From Methylobacterium gossipiicola (GTDB taxonomy: Bacteria > Pseudomonadota > Alphaproteobacteria > Rhizobiales > Beijerinckiaceae): 41,210 bases of DNA. Shown here piece after piece: positions 23,136-32,224 of this stretch (position 1 is the first letter of the stretch; each line of letters opens with the position of its first letter). The stretch is taken from the NCBI RefSeq assembly GCF_900113485.1, contig NZ_FOPM01000030.1, positions 1 to 41,210 of the forward strand. The letters run 5' to 3'. A program made the position numbers and the translations under genes. The notes under the pieces are model-generated. The model worked only from the letters and a program-made list of their open reading frames with translations. It was not told where the DNA came from and did no database searches.

Positions 23136-25805
23136 ATGAACGCGCACGTCCAGGCACCCGCCACCGTCAAGACCACCTGTCCGTATTGCGGCGTCGGCTG
23201 CGGCGTCCTCGCCACGCCGGACGGGCAGGGCGGCGTCGGCATCGCGGGGGATCGCGCGCATCCGGCGAATTTCGGTCGCCTCTGCTCCAAGGGCTCGGCT
23301 CTGGGCGAGACCGTCTCCCTCCATGGGCGCCTGCTGCATCCGCAGGTCGACGGCGCACGCGCGAGCTGGGAGACGGCCCTCGGCACCGTCGCGGACGCCC
23401 TGCGAAGGGTCGCCGAACGGCACGGCCCGGATTCCATCGCCTTCTACCTGTCGGGCCAGCTGCTCACCGAGGATTATTACGTTGCCAACAAGCTCGCGAA
23501 GGGCTTCATCGGCACGCCCCACGTCGACACCAATTCCCGCCTGTGCATGTCGAGCGCGGTGGCCGCCCACCGCCGCGCCTTCGGTTCGGACACGGTGCCG
23601 GGCTGCTACGAGGACCTCGACGAGGCCGACCTCATCGTGCTGGTCGGTTCCAACACCGCCTGGTGCCACCCGATCCTGTTCCGCCGGATGATCGACGCGC
23701 GGGCGAAACGCGGCACCAAGCTCGTGGTGGTCGATCCCCGCCGCACCCAGACGGGGGAGGAGGCCGACCTGTTCCTCGGCCTGAAGCCCGGCACCGACAC
23801 CGCCCTGTTCTCCGGCCTGCTCGTTCACCTCGCGGCCACCGGCGCCGTCGATGCACGCTATGTCGCCGAGCACACCAGCGGCTTCGACGGAGCCCTGGAG
23901 CGGGCCGCGAGCATCGCCCCCAGCGTCGCCGCCACGGCCGCCGCCACGGGGCTCGCCGAGGCCGATGTCGCCGCCTTCTTCGCCCTGTTCGCCGGCACCA
24001 AGCGCGTGGTCACGGCCTTCTCGCAGGGGGCGAACCAGTCGGCGCAGGGCACCGACAAGGGCAACGCCATCATCAACTGTCACCTCGCCACCGGTCGCAT
24101 CGGGCAGCCCGGCGCGGGACCGTTCTCCCTCACCGGCCAACCCAACGCCATGGGCGGGCGCGAGGTCGGGGGGCTGGCCAACATGCTCGCCGCCCACATG
24201 CACTTCGCCCCCGAGGAGGTGGACCGGGTCCGCCGCTTCTGGAAGGCGCCCAACATCATCACGGGCGAGGGCCTGAAGGCCGTCGCGCTGTTCGAGGCGG
24301 TGGCGCGCGGCAAGATCAAGGCCCTATGGGTGATGGGCACCAACCCCGTCGTCTCCATGCCGCGGGCCGACGCCATCCGCGAAAGTCTGAGGGGCCTCGA
24401 CCTCTACGTGGTCTCCGAGGCCGTGGCCGACAGCGACACGGCCCGCGCCGTGGGGAAGACAACCGTGCTGCTCCCGGCCCTCGCCTGGGGCGAGAAGGAC
24501 GGCACGGTGACGAATTCCGAGCGCCGCATCTCGCGCCAGCGCGCCTTCCTGAAGGCGCCGGGCGAGGCGCGGGCCGATTGGGCGATCATCACCGACGTCG
24601 CCAAGCGCCTCGGCCACGGCGCCGCCTTCGCGTATCCGAACGCAGCGGCCATCTTCCGCGAGCACGCGGCCCTCTCGGCCTACGAGAACAACGGCGCGCG
24701 CGACTTCGACATCGGGGCCCTCGCCGACATCCCGGATGCCGCCTACGCGGGCTCGGCTCCGCTGCAATGGCCCCTGCCGAAGCGCGGCAAGGCCAGGGCG
24801 CGGCTGTTCGCCGACGGACGGTTCTACACCTTCGACAAGCGCGCCCGCTTCGTCGCCGTGCAGGCGCCGGCCCTCGCGCAGGCGGTGACGGAAGACACCC
24901 CCTTCGTCCTCAACACCGGCCGGGTGCGCGACCATTGGCACACCATGACGCGCACGGGAAAGAGCCAGCGCCTCTCGGCCCATCGCGCCGTGCCGTTCGT
25001 GGAGATTCACCCCGACGATGCCGCCCGCCTTGGGCTCGCGGAGGGCGATCTCGCCCGGGTCTCCACCCCCCACGGCGCCGCGATCCTGGAAGCGATGCTC
25101 GCCGATGGCGTGCGTCCGGGCAACCTGTTCGCGAGTTTCCATTGGAGCGACGCCACGGCGTCCGATGCCCGCGTCGGCGCCCTGGTGCGCGGCGTGCCCG
25201 ATCCCGTCTCGGGCCAGCCCGAACTCAAGGCGACCCCGGCGGCGCTCGGTCCGGCCCCCTACCGCAGCCGGGGCTTTCTCTTGACGCGGGCCGAGCACAC
25301 CCCGCCCGCAGGCTGGTGGTGGGCGCGGGCTACCGTGGAGGGCGGTTCGGGGCTGCAATTCGCCACCCAGGAGAGTTCCCGCGCCGTGGCGCTCGCCATG
25401 CGCGGCCTGTTCCAGGGCCTGGAGCTTGCCGAATACGCCGACCATGCCAGGGGCCACTATCGCTGCGCCGTCTATGACGGGAATCGCCTCGTCGCCTGCC
25501 TCGCTTTCGCTCCGAGCGCGGCGCGGCCCGCCTGGGATCTGGCCAAGGCGATCTTCGCGCAGACCGAACTGGAGCCGAGCGCGCGGCGCGCCCTGCTGTC
25601 GGGCCGCGCGGAAACGGCCTCCGCCGGCCCCACGGTCTGTGCCTGCCACGGCGTCGGTCTCGACGTCATCGCGGGGGTGATCGCGGCCGGTGCCGGCTCC
25701 GTCGAGGCGGTGGGCGCCGCCTGCAAGGCCGGCACGAATTGCGGCTCGTGCATCCCTGAGATCCGCAAGCTGCTGCCGCAGGTGCTTGCGCGCAACGCAG
25801 CATAA
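23136..25805 (+). CDS. nasA: Assimilatory nitrate reductase, catalytic subunit with C-terminal BFD domain
   Basis: An 889-residue molybdoenzyme reducing nitrate to nitrite in the cytoplasm. N-terminal [4Fe-4S] ligands Cys15, Cys18, Cys22 and Cys50 (CPYCGVGCG, GRLCSKG). The bis-MGD domain follows, with NSRLCMSS placing a Mo-ligand Cys at 137, and typical segments AFSQGANQSAQGTDKGNAI, GPFSLTGQPNAMGGREVGG, WGEKDGTVTNSERRISRQR and the C-terminal RVRDHWHTMTRTGKS. Residues from about 830 form a BFD-like [2Fe-2S] domain (Cys835, Cys837, Cys869, Cys872), an electron entry point. No twin-arginine signal is present, consistent with assimilation. GAGG lies about 9 nt before the ATG. The electron donor is probably the NirB/NasC-like flavoprotein at 9587-10816. 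Confidence 0.95.
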   Translation: MNAHVQAPATVKTTCPYCGVGCGVLATPDGQGGVGIAGDRAHPANFGRLCSKGSALGETVSLHGRLLHPQVDGARASWETALGTVADALRRVAERHGPDSIAFYLSGQLLTEDYYVANKLAKGFIGTPHVDTNSRLCMSSAVAAHRRAFGSDTVPGCYEDLDEADLIVLVGSNTAWCHPILFRRMIDARAKRGTKLVVVDPRRTQTGEEADLFLGLKPGTDTALFSGLLVHLAATGAVDARYVAEHTSGFDGALERAASIAPSVAATAAATGLAEADVAAFFALFAGTKRVVTAFSQGANQSAQGTDKGNAIINCHLATGRIGQPGAGPFSLTGQPNAMGGREVGGLANMLAAHMHFAPEEVDRVRRFWKAPNIITGEGLKAVALFEAVARGKIKALWVMGTNPVVSMPRADAIRESLRGLDLYVVSEAVADSDTARAVGKTTVLLPALAWGEKDGTVTNSERRISRQRAFLKAPGEARADWAIITDVAKRLGHGAAFAYPNAAAIFREHAALSAYENNGARDFDIGALADIPDAAYAGSAPLQWPLPKRGKARARLFADGRFYTFDKRARFVAVQAPALAQAVTEDTPFVLNTGRVRDHWHTMTRTGKSQRLSAHRAVPFVEIHPDDAARLGLAEGDLARVSTPHGAAILEAMLADGVRPGNLFASFHWSDATASDARVGALVRGVPDPVSGQPELKATPAALGPAPYRSRGFLLTRAEHTPPAGWWWARATVEGGSGLQFATQESSRAVALAMRGLFQGLELAEYADHARGHYRCAVYDGNRLVACLAFAPSAARPAWDLAKAIFAQTELEPSARRALLSGRAETASAGPTVCACHGVGLDVIAGVIAAGAGSVEAVGAACKAGTNCGSCIPEIRKLLPQVLARNAA

Positions 25806-25844
25806 GCTCACCTTGTGGGCACCCTCGTTCCAGTTCCGAGTCCC

Positions 25845-27338
25845 ATGAGCACACCCCGCCAGCCCCGCGAAACCCGGCCCGCCGGCTCCGAATCCGCACG
25901 CGGCACCGCAGTGGCGGGCCTGGAGCCCCTGGCCGTCCTGCCGGTCTTCGTGCCCCTGCATGGCAAGCGCGCGGTGCTGGCCGGCTCCAACGGAGGGGCC
26001 CCCTGGAAGGTGAAACTGCTCGCCGCCGCCGGGGCACAGGTGGATGTCTATGCGCCCGAGCCCAGCGACGAGTTGCGGGCCGTACAGGGCGAGATCGTCG
26101 CCGGCTCCGTCACGCTGCACGAACGCCAATGGCAGGAGGCCGATCTCCAGGGCGCGGCCTTCGTCATCGGCGCCATGGAGGACGAGGCCGACTGCATCGA
26201 ATTCGTCGCCGCCGGGCGCCGGGCGGGCGCCATCGTCAACGCCGTGGACCGCCCGCACCTCTGCGACGTGAAGTTCGGCGCCATCGTCAACCGCTCGCCC
26301 ATGGTGGTGGGCATCTCGACGGAGGGCGCCGCCCCGGTCTTCGGCCAGACCGTGCGCGCCCGCATCGAGGGCATGCTGCCGCGCGGGTTCAAGGCCTGGA
26401 TCGGCGCCGCCCGCGACTGGCGCGAGGAGGTCACCGCCCGCTTCCACGGCTTCTCGGACCGCCGCGCCTTCTGGGAGCGGTTCACCGACCGCGCCTTCGC
26501 CGAGCCGGACCGGGTGCCGACCGATCGGGATTTGGCCGAGTTGCTCGGCGAGACCGAGGCCGCGCCGAAGGGTGGCGCCGTCACCCTCGTGGGCGCCGGG
26601 CCGGGCGACGCCGAACTCCTCACCCTCAAGGCCCTGCGGGCTTTGCGCAACGCCGACGTCATCCTGTACGACGACCTTGTGGCGCCCGAGATCCTCGATT
26701 ACGCCCGGCGCGAGGCCCGCACCATGCTGGTGGGCAAGACCGGGCACGGCCCGTCCTGCCGCCAGGACGACATCAACGCCCTGATGGTGCAGCTCGCGAA
26801 ATCCGGCAAGCAGGTGGTGCGCCTGAAATCCGGCGACCCCCTGGTGTTCGGCCGGGCCGGGGAGGAGATCGAGGCCTGCCGTCAGGCGGGCGTACCCGTC
26901 GCCATCGTGCCCGGCGTCTCGGCGGCGCAGGGCGCGGCGGCCTCCCTCGGCGTCTCGCTCACCAACCGCGACGCGGCGCGGCGCCTGCAATACGTCACCG
27001 GCCACGACCGGCGCGGCGGCCTGCCCGAGGACCTGAACTGGGGGGCACTCGCCGATCCGAGCGTCACAACCGTGGTCTACATGCCGAAGAAGACCCTGCG
27101 GGTGCTGCTCGAGCGGGCCATGACCGAGGGCCTCGAGCCCGGCACCCCGGCGCTCCTCGTCTTCAACGCCACCCGGCCGAACCAGCGCGTGGTGGAAGCC
27201 AGCGCCGCCGATCTCGCCGACCGGGTCGAAGCCTCCGGCTTCGAAGGACCGGCCCTGCTCATGGTCGGCGAAGCCCTGCGCCGGACGGGCCTCGACACCG
27301 TCCTGGCGACCGTCGAACCGGAAAAGCTCGCGATCTGA
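25845..27338 (+). CDS. cysG: Siroheme synthase
   Basis: A 497-residue bifunctional enzyme. Residues about 25-210 are the dehydrogenase/ferrochelatase part (FVPLHGKRAVLAGSNGGAPWK, then IVNAVDRPHLCDVKFGAIV and VVGISTEGAAPVFGQTVR). From about 225 is uroporphyrinogen III methyltransferase (VTLVGAGPGDAELLTLKA, YDDLV, RLKSGDPLVFGRAGEE, VPGVSAAQGAAASLG, LQYVTGHDR). It makes siroheme, the cofactor of the NirA-like enzyme. It lies 39 nt after nasA and is almost certainly co-transcribed. ATG 25845 is used; GTG 25815, in frame, is possible, and neither has a clear ribosome-binding site. The first NAD-binding loop reads GSNGG rather than the usual GGGxVA, which is worth noting. Confidence 0.92.
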   Translation: MSTPRQPRETRPAGSESARGTAVAGLEPLAVLPVFVPLHGKRAVLAGSNGGAPWKVKLLAAAGAQVDVYAPEPSDELRAVQGEIVAGSVTLHERQWQEADLQGAAFVIGAMEDEADCIEFVAAGRRAGAIVNAVDRPHLCDVKFGAIVNRSPMVVGISTEGAAPVFGQTVRARIEGMLPRGFKAWIGAARDWREEVTARFHGFSDRRAFWERFTDRAFAEPDRVPTDRDLAELLGETEAAPKGGAVTLVGAGPGDAELLTLKALRALRNADVILYDDLVAPEILDYARREARTMLVGKTGHGPSCRQDDINALMVQLAKSGKQVVRLKSGDPLVFGRAGEEIEACRQAGVPVAIVPGVSAAQGAAASLGVSLTNRDAARRLQYVTGHDRRGGLPEDLNWGALADPSVTTVVYMPKKTLRVLLERAMTEGLEPGTPALLVFNATRPNQRVVEASAADLADRVEASGFEGPALLMVGEALRRTGLDTVLATVEPEKLAI

Positions 27339-27427
27339 GGGGGAGGGCGCGGCGACGTTCGGGGTTGCCCCGTCACGCCGCGCATGGTCTTGGACGCCCC
27401 ATCCCGGATCAGGCCTGAAAGCTGTCC

Positions 27428-28006
27428 ATGCGTCGCGCCCTGCCGCTCATCCTCTTCGCCCTCGGCCTCGTCGTCCTCGGCGGCCTCGCCGTGGTGGTGC
27501 TGACGCCGAAGGCCAACGTGGTCGCCACCAGCAGCGTCGGCGGCCCGTTCACCCTGACGGATCAGGACGGGCGGCGCGTCACCGAAGCGGATTTCGCCGG
27601 GAAGACGCACCTCGTGTTCTTCGGCTTCACCCATTGCCCGGACGTGTGCCCGACGACCCTGCAGCAGATCGGCGACGTGCTCCGGGCCCTCGGACCGAAG
27701 GGCCGGGACGTGAAGGCCCTGTTCATCGCCGTGGACCCCGAGCGCGACACGCCCGCCGCCCTCAAGACCTATCTCGCGAGCTTCGACCCGCGCATCGTCG
27801 GGCTGACGGGCACGCCCGAGGAGGTCGCCGCCGCCGTGAAGGGGTATCGCGCCTATGTCCGCAAGGTGCCGACGAAGGACGGCGACTACACCATGGAGCA
27901 CACGGCCCTCGTCTACGTCATGGACGGTCAGAACCGCTTCGTGAATGCCCTCAACCTCGCCCGGCCGCCCGAGGCCGCCGCCGCCGAACTCGACAAAATG
28001 CTGTGA
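27428..28006 (+). CDS. SCO1/SenC copper-binding protein
   Basis: A 192-residue membrane-anchored thioredoxin-fold protein. An N-terminal hydrophobic segment (PLILFALGLVVLGGLAVVVL) anchors it with the domain in the periplasm. The copper ligands are Cys70 and Cys74 (CPDVCP) and His158 (DYTMEHTALVYVMD). It delivers copper to the CuA site of cytochrome oxidase or acts as a thiol reductase. It follows cysG by 89 nt, with no obvious link to nitrate use. Its TGA ends at 28006 and the next gene, on the other strand, ends at 28007, so the two convergent genes abut. Confidence 0.93.
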   Translation: MRRALPLILFALGLVVLGGLAVVVLTPKANVVATSSVGGPFTLTDQDGRRVTEADFAGKTHLVFFGFTHCPDVCPTTLQQIGDVLRALGPKGRDVKALFIAVDPERDTPAALKTYLASFDPRIVGLTGTPEEVAAAVKGYRAYVRKVPTKDGDYTMEHTALVYVMDGQNRFVNALNLARPPEAAAAELDKML

Positions 28007-29863
28007 TCAGCCGGCGCGGTTGAGGGCACCGCTGCGGGAACTGCGCGCGAGCCCGTGCTCGGTCTTGTTCCAGCGATCGGGGGCGAAGATGAGTTCGACG
28101 AGCCCGAGCCACGCCCCAGCGCTGACGAGGAGAAAATAGGCCGGCATCAGCGGCACGTAACGCAGCAGATCCCCCCAACCCCGGCGCACGCAGCCCAGGG
28201 CCGCCGGCAACAGCATGGCGAGGAAGCCGGAGAGGAAGACCGTCAGCGCCGTACCGGTGGGCAGGTTGACCCAGAAGCCGTCACGCGGTTCGACCCCGGC
28301 GAACAGGAACCGGTAGACCGCGTGCCCCATGAAGAACGGGTAGACGAGGGCGCAGGCCACGGTGCCGGGCACCAGGGCGAGGGCCGCGAGGCTCCCGAGG
28401 GGGCCGAGATCCCGCAGCGTCCGGCCCGGATCGCGGCCATGGGTGAAGCTCGTCTGGATGAAGCCCTTCATCCAGCGGGCGCGCTGGGGCAGCCAGGCCC
28501 CGAGGGTGACGGGGGCTTCCTCGTAGGTGCTGCTCGGTAGATCCCCGACCCGGTAGCCCGCCCGCGCCAGGCGCAGGCCCAGATCCGCATCCTCGGTGAC
28601 GTTCCAGGCATCCCAGCCGTGGACGGCACGCAGGATATGGGTGCGGAAATGCGTCGAGGTGCCGCCCAGGGGAATTGGAACGTTCCAGGCGGCCAGAGCC
28701 GGGATCAGCACGTCGAACAGGGCGGCGTATTCGAGGGCGAAGCATGTCTGCAGGAGGCCGTCGCGCTCGTTGTCCATGACGAGGCGCCCCTGCAGGCAGG
28801 CGGTCTTCGGATCGCTCCGCGCGAACAACGCCGCGGCCGCGCGCAGCTGCCCCGGATCGGGCACGTCCTCGGCGTCGTAGACCACGAGGCAGCTGCCCCG
28901 GGCGAGGGGCAGGGCGGCATTGAGGGCGCGGGGCTTCGTGCGCGGCAGGCCGGGCGGCACCACGACGATCTCCGCCCCCGGCGGCAGGGTGGCGGCCTTC
29001 AGGGCGGCCGCCGTCTCGGTGTCGTGGGCCTCGATGAGGAATTTGACGTCGAGCTTCGCCGCCGGATAGTCGAGGGCCGACAGGGCCGCCGCGAGGCGCG
29101 GCACCACCTTCGCCTCCCGGTGCAGGGCGACGAACACGGTGTAGACGGGCAGATCCGCGTCCGCCAACGGCTCCGGTACGCGCGCATCATCCTCCGCGAT
29201 GCTCACGGCTGCGACCCGCAGGGTGACCATGGCGAGGAGCAGGAGTTGGGCGAGGGTCCAGACACCGAGGACGAGGGCGGGCGAGAGTTCGATCATCGCC
29301 AGGGCGACCACGCCGACGACGAGGCCCGCGATGGCGAGGGACGGCCCCATGGGTCGAGCCTTCAAGGCCCAGTCCGGTCGATGGACCTGAAGCGCGTCCG
29401 CCGCGTGGGCGGCAATGCCCTTGGGGTTGGCGGCGAAGATTGCCAGGCGGAGCGCGCCCGGCGTCGTGAGCGCCGGCATCCGGTCCGTTGGGCTGCGGCC
29501 GCGCAGCAATTCCGCGATGCCGCCGCCGCGCGGGGCGAGGACGAAGGCGGCGGGCGCCCCCGGTTCGAGGGGCGCGAGGCCGGCGACGAGGCTGTCGGGG
29601 TAGCGTGCCCCGGCCCCCAAGGGGATCGGATCGGCGAGGAAGGGCGTTCCGAGTTCCGCCGCAAGCGCCCGATAATAGACGTCCTCCGTCATGGCGCCCG
29701 TGGCCAGGAGGGCACCCGCTCCGTCGGTGCCCCAGGCACGGGCCCGATCGGCGGCGCGGGCCAACACCGCCGGATCGGTGCCGTGACGCAAGAGAAAGGC
29801 GAGGTCGGGCGGCAGCGGGGCGATGCCGGCCCGCGATGCGAAGGGGAAACCGAGGATCGACAA
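28007..29863 (-). CDS. GT2 glycosyltransferase with N-terminal MshEN-like domain
   Basis: About 618 residues. The first about 110 (LARAADRARAWG, EDVYYRALAAELGTPFL) resemble the MshEN/GspE N-terminal domain, known in some members to bind cyclic di-GMP. Two membrane segments follow, then a cellulose synthase-like GT2 domain: VFVALHREAKVVPRL, VVYDAEDVPDPGQLR (DxD-type), GGTSTHFR, TEDADLGLRLARAG (TED base) and LPQRARWMKG, a QxxRW-like signature in QRARW. Three to four membrane spans end the protein. It is likely a processive polysaccharide synthase. TTG 29863 with GGGAGA upstream avoids overlap with the divergent gene; ATG 29923 would overlap it by 16 nt. Confidence 0.85.
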   Translation of the reverse strand: MSILGFPFASRAGIAPLPPDLAFLLRHGTDPAVLARAADRARAWGTDGAGALLATGAMTEDVYYRALAAELGTPFLADPIPLGAGARYPDSLVAGLAPLEPGAPAAFVLAPRGGGIAELLRGRSPTDRMPALTTPGALRLAIFAANPKGIAAHAADALQVHRPDWALKARPMGPSLAIAGLVVGVVALAMIELSPALVLGVWTLAQLLLLAMVTLRVAAVSIAEDDARVPEPLADADLPVYTVFVALHREAKVVPRLAAALSALDYPAAKLDVKFLIEAHDTETAAALKAATLPPGAEIVVVPPGLPRTKPRALNAALPLARGSCLVVYDAEDVPDPGQLRAAAALFARSDPKTACLQGRLVMDNERDGLLQTCFALEYAALFDVLIPALAAWNVPIPLGGTSTHFRTHILRAVHGWDAWNVTEDADLGLRLARAGYRVGDLPSSTYEEAPVTLGAWLPQRARWMKGFIQTSFTHGRDPGRTLRDLGPLGSLAALALVPGTVACALVYPFFMGHAVYRFLFAGVEPRDGFWVNLPTGTALTVFLSGFLAMLLPAALGCVRRGWGDLLRYVPLMPAYFLLVSAGAWLGLVELIFAPDRWNKTEHGLARSSRSGALNRAG

Positions 29864-29907
29864 CGGGATCGTCTCCCGGCGGCTCGAGAACGTGCTAGGG
29901 AGACGGC

Positions 29908-30822
29908 GTGAGCCAGACCGCATCCGCGCGCAACCAGCGCACCATGATCACAACCCTGAGGTCAAGACGGCTCCGGTGGTTACCGGTGGTTATCGCCTTG
30001 GCCGTCGGCCTGCCGAGCCAGGGCACGGCAACAGAGGCGCCTCCGGCGGGGCAGGGGATCGCCATCCCCAATTTCTGGAATCCCCGCGCGCGCCAGGAGC
30101 GCATCGACACCCCCCAGGCGGGCCGCACGATCCGCTTCCTAACGGACGACGAGTTTCCGCCCCTGCATTTCCCCGGACCGGACGGCACGCCCACGGGCTT
30201 CTCCGTCGAACTCGCCCGCGCCGTCTGCGAGAAGCTCGCCCTCACCTGCACGGTGCAGGCCCGGCGCTTCGATACCCTCCTCGACGCCCTCTCCGACAAG
30301 CAGGGCGACGTGGTCGCCGCCGCGATCCCCCTGACGCCGGCCCTGCGGGCGCGCTTCCTGGCGACGCGGCCGTATTTCCGCTGGCCGGGGCGGTTCATCG
30401 CCCGCACGGACAAGGGCCTACCGGTTCCGTCCGCCGCGTCACTGGCGGGACGCAGCGTCGGCGTCGTGGCGGGCAGCGCCCACGCGGCCTATCTCGCGGC
30501 GTTCTTCCCCAAGGCCGTCGCCCGCGACGTCACCGACCTCGCGGCGGCCGAGGGCGCCCTGCGGCGGGGTGAGGTGGACTACGTCTTCGCCGACGGCCTC
30601 AATCTCGCCCTCTGGATCGGCGGTATCGAATCGGCCCAGTGCTGCGCCTTCATCGGCGGGGATTACTTGGAGAACCGCTATTTCGGCGAGGGTATCGGCC
30701 TCGTCACCCGGCCCGACGACGCGGTCCTCACCCGCGCCCTCGACGACGCGCTCCAGCAGGTCTGGGACGACGGCAAATACGCCGAACTCTACCTGCGGTT
30801 CTTCCCCGTCAGCCCGTTCTGA
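29908..30822 (+). CDS. Periplasmic substrate-binding protein, SBP_bac_3 family
   Basis: A 304-residue exported binding protein of the amino acid type. GTG 29908 has AGGGAG about 8 nt upstream; ATG 29944 lacks a site but also gives a good signal peptide (LPVVIALAVGLPSQGTA). The domain runs from TIRFLTDDEFPPLHFPGPDGTPTGFSVELARAVCEKL to the C-terminal DDALQQVWDDGKYAELYLRFF, both characteristic of the family. No permease or ATPase gene is nearby, so it is an orphan here and may serve as a sensor or work with a remote transporter. A Cys-Cys pair in SAQCCAF is unusual. Its end overlaps the convergent MFS gene by 14 nt. Confidence 0.87.
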   Translation: MSQTASARNQRTMITTLRSRRLRWLPVVIALAVGLPSQGTATEAPPAGQGIAIPNFWNPRARQERIDTPQAGRTIRFLTDDEFPPLHFPGPDGTPTGFSVELARAVCEKLALTCTVQARRFDTLLDALSDKQGDVVAAAIPLTPALRARFLATRPYFRWPGRFIARTDKGLPVPSAASLAGRSVGVVAGSAHAAYLAAFFPKAVARDVTDLAAAEGALRRGEVDYVFADGLNLALWIGGIESAQCCAFIGGDYLENRYFGEGIGLVTRPDDAVLTRALDDALQQVWDDGKYAELYLRFFPVSPF

Positions 30823-31969
30823 ACGCGATGCGGCGCCCGCAGGCGGCGACGCCCAGCAGCATCAGGGCGATGACGAGGAAGGCCGTGTCGAGGCTGGTGG
30901 CGTGGGCGACGAACCCGATGGCCGCCGGTCCCGTGAGCACCCCGGCATAGCCCAGGGTGGTGACGGCAGGGATGGCGAGGCGCTCGGGCATCGCGCCCTG
31001 GCGGGCGGCGGCCGTGAACAGCACCGGCACGATGTTGGCGCAGCCCGCTCCGACCAGGGCATAGCCGAGGAGGGCGGCGCCCCATCCCGGCACGAGGACC
31101 ACGATGCCGAGGGCCGCCGCCGCCATCAGGGCGCCGAACCCGACGATGCGGACCCGCCCGACCCGGCGCACGAGGGCGTCGCCCGCGAGGCGTCCCACGG
31201 TCATGGTGAGGGAGAATGCCGCGTAGCCGAGCCCGGCCCGGGACAGCTCGACCCCGCGCTCGCGCGCGAGGAACACCGCGCTCCAATCGAGGGCTGCGCC
31301 CTCGGTGAGGAACACCACGAAGCAGAGGAGGCCGATGCCGAGGACCGGCCCCCGTGGAATCGCGAAGGCCGGGCCGCCCCGGGCCTCGGCGGAGAGGAGC
31401 CCCGGCAAAGCGCCCGCGAACGCCGCGACGATGCCGGCCGCCACGCACAGGGTCGCCGTGGGCGGCGTCAGGCCCAGGCCGAGGAGGGCGCTGACGCCGG
31501 CGGCACCAACGATGCAGCCGAGGCTGTACAGGCCGTGGAAGCCCGACATCATCGGTCGGCCGGCTTGGCGCTCCACGGCGACGGCCTGGATGTTCATGAG
31601 GCAATCGAGGCCTCCGAGTCCCGCCCCGAGTCCGAACAGCGCCAGGGCCAGGACCGGGATGCTCCCCGACGCGGACAGGGCGGCGAGGGCGGCGCAGACG
31701 GCGGCGACACAGGCCGCCAGGACGGTGCGGGCGCCCCAGCGCCCCGCCAGGGCGCCGGCCACGGGCATCGCCGCCAGGGAGCCGATGCCGAGGCAGAGCA
31801 GCAGCCCGCCGAGGTTCGCGGCATCGAGGCCGGCCCGCGCCGCCACGAACGGCACAAGGGGCGCCCAGGCGGCGACGCCGAAACCGACGATGAGGAACAG
31901 GAGGCGCGTGGATCGAATCTCGACGGTCGAGACCGTCCGGGCGGCGTTCTCGAAATCTTGGGTCGTCAT
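30809..31969 (-). CDS. Major facilitator superfamily transporter (YbjJ-like)
   Basis: A 386-residue protein with about 12 predicted membrane helices, rich in Gly and Ala. The loop after helix 2 (GALAGRWGART) follows the MFS motif A pattern, and the second half has FSLTMTVGRLAGDALVRRVGRVR in the equivalent place. Overall it resembles the YbjJ/FucP-like group of sugar or drug transporters; the substrate cannot be told. ATG 31969 (MTTQDFENAARTV) is preferred over an upstream ATG at 32011. The C-terminus overlaps the binding-protein gene tail to tail. Confidence 0.85.
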   Translation of the reverse strand: MTTQDFENAARTVSTVEIRSTRLLFLIVGFGVAAWAPLVPFVAARAGLDAANLGGLLLCLGIGSLAAMPVAGALAGRWGARTVLAACVAAVCAALAALSASGSIPVLALALFGLGAGLGGLDCLMNIQAVAVERQAGRPMMSGFHGLYSLGCIVGAAGVSALLGLGLTPPTATLCVAAGIVAAFAGALPGLLSAEARGGPAFAIPRGPVLGIGLLCFVVFLTEGAALDWSAVFLARERGVELSRAGLGYAAFSLTMTVGRLAGDALVRRVGRVRIVGFGALMAAAALGIVVLVPGWGAALLGYALVGAGCANIVPVLFTAAARQGAMPERLAIPAVTTLGYAGVLTGPAAIGFVAHATSLDTAFLVIALMLLGVAACGRRIAFRTG

Positions 31970-32224
31970 GGAGCCTTGTCGAAGCGGTGCGGTGCGTCGG
32001 CACGGAGCCACCCTCGCAGGGCGACGCGGCGAACGTGTGAAGCGCGGGGTGAATGGCGCCGCCTCCCGCCACCGACCGGCATCTTTGTCCGGAAACCGGG
32101 TCCCTCTTTCGGGGGCGATGCTCTAGGGTACCGCCCTCCACCGAGAGGCTTCCTGCGCCGAGGCATTCCCCTCGCGAGGACGCTCGTTTCGCCAAGACGC
32201 TCACCTGGAACTGACCCCGGCCTC

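Noticed and set aside
24324..27005. 893-codon minus frame opposite nasA and cysG
   Set aside because: It spans two well-identified genes and their gap, has biased composition and no motif.
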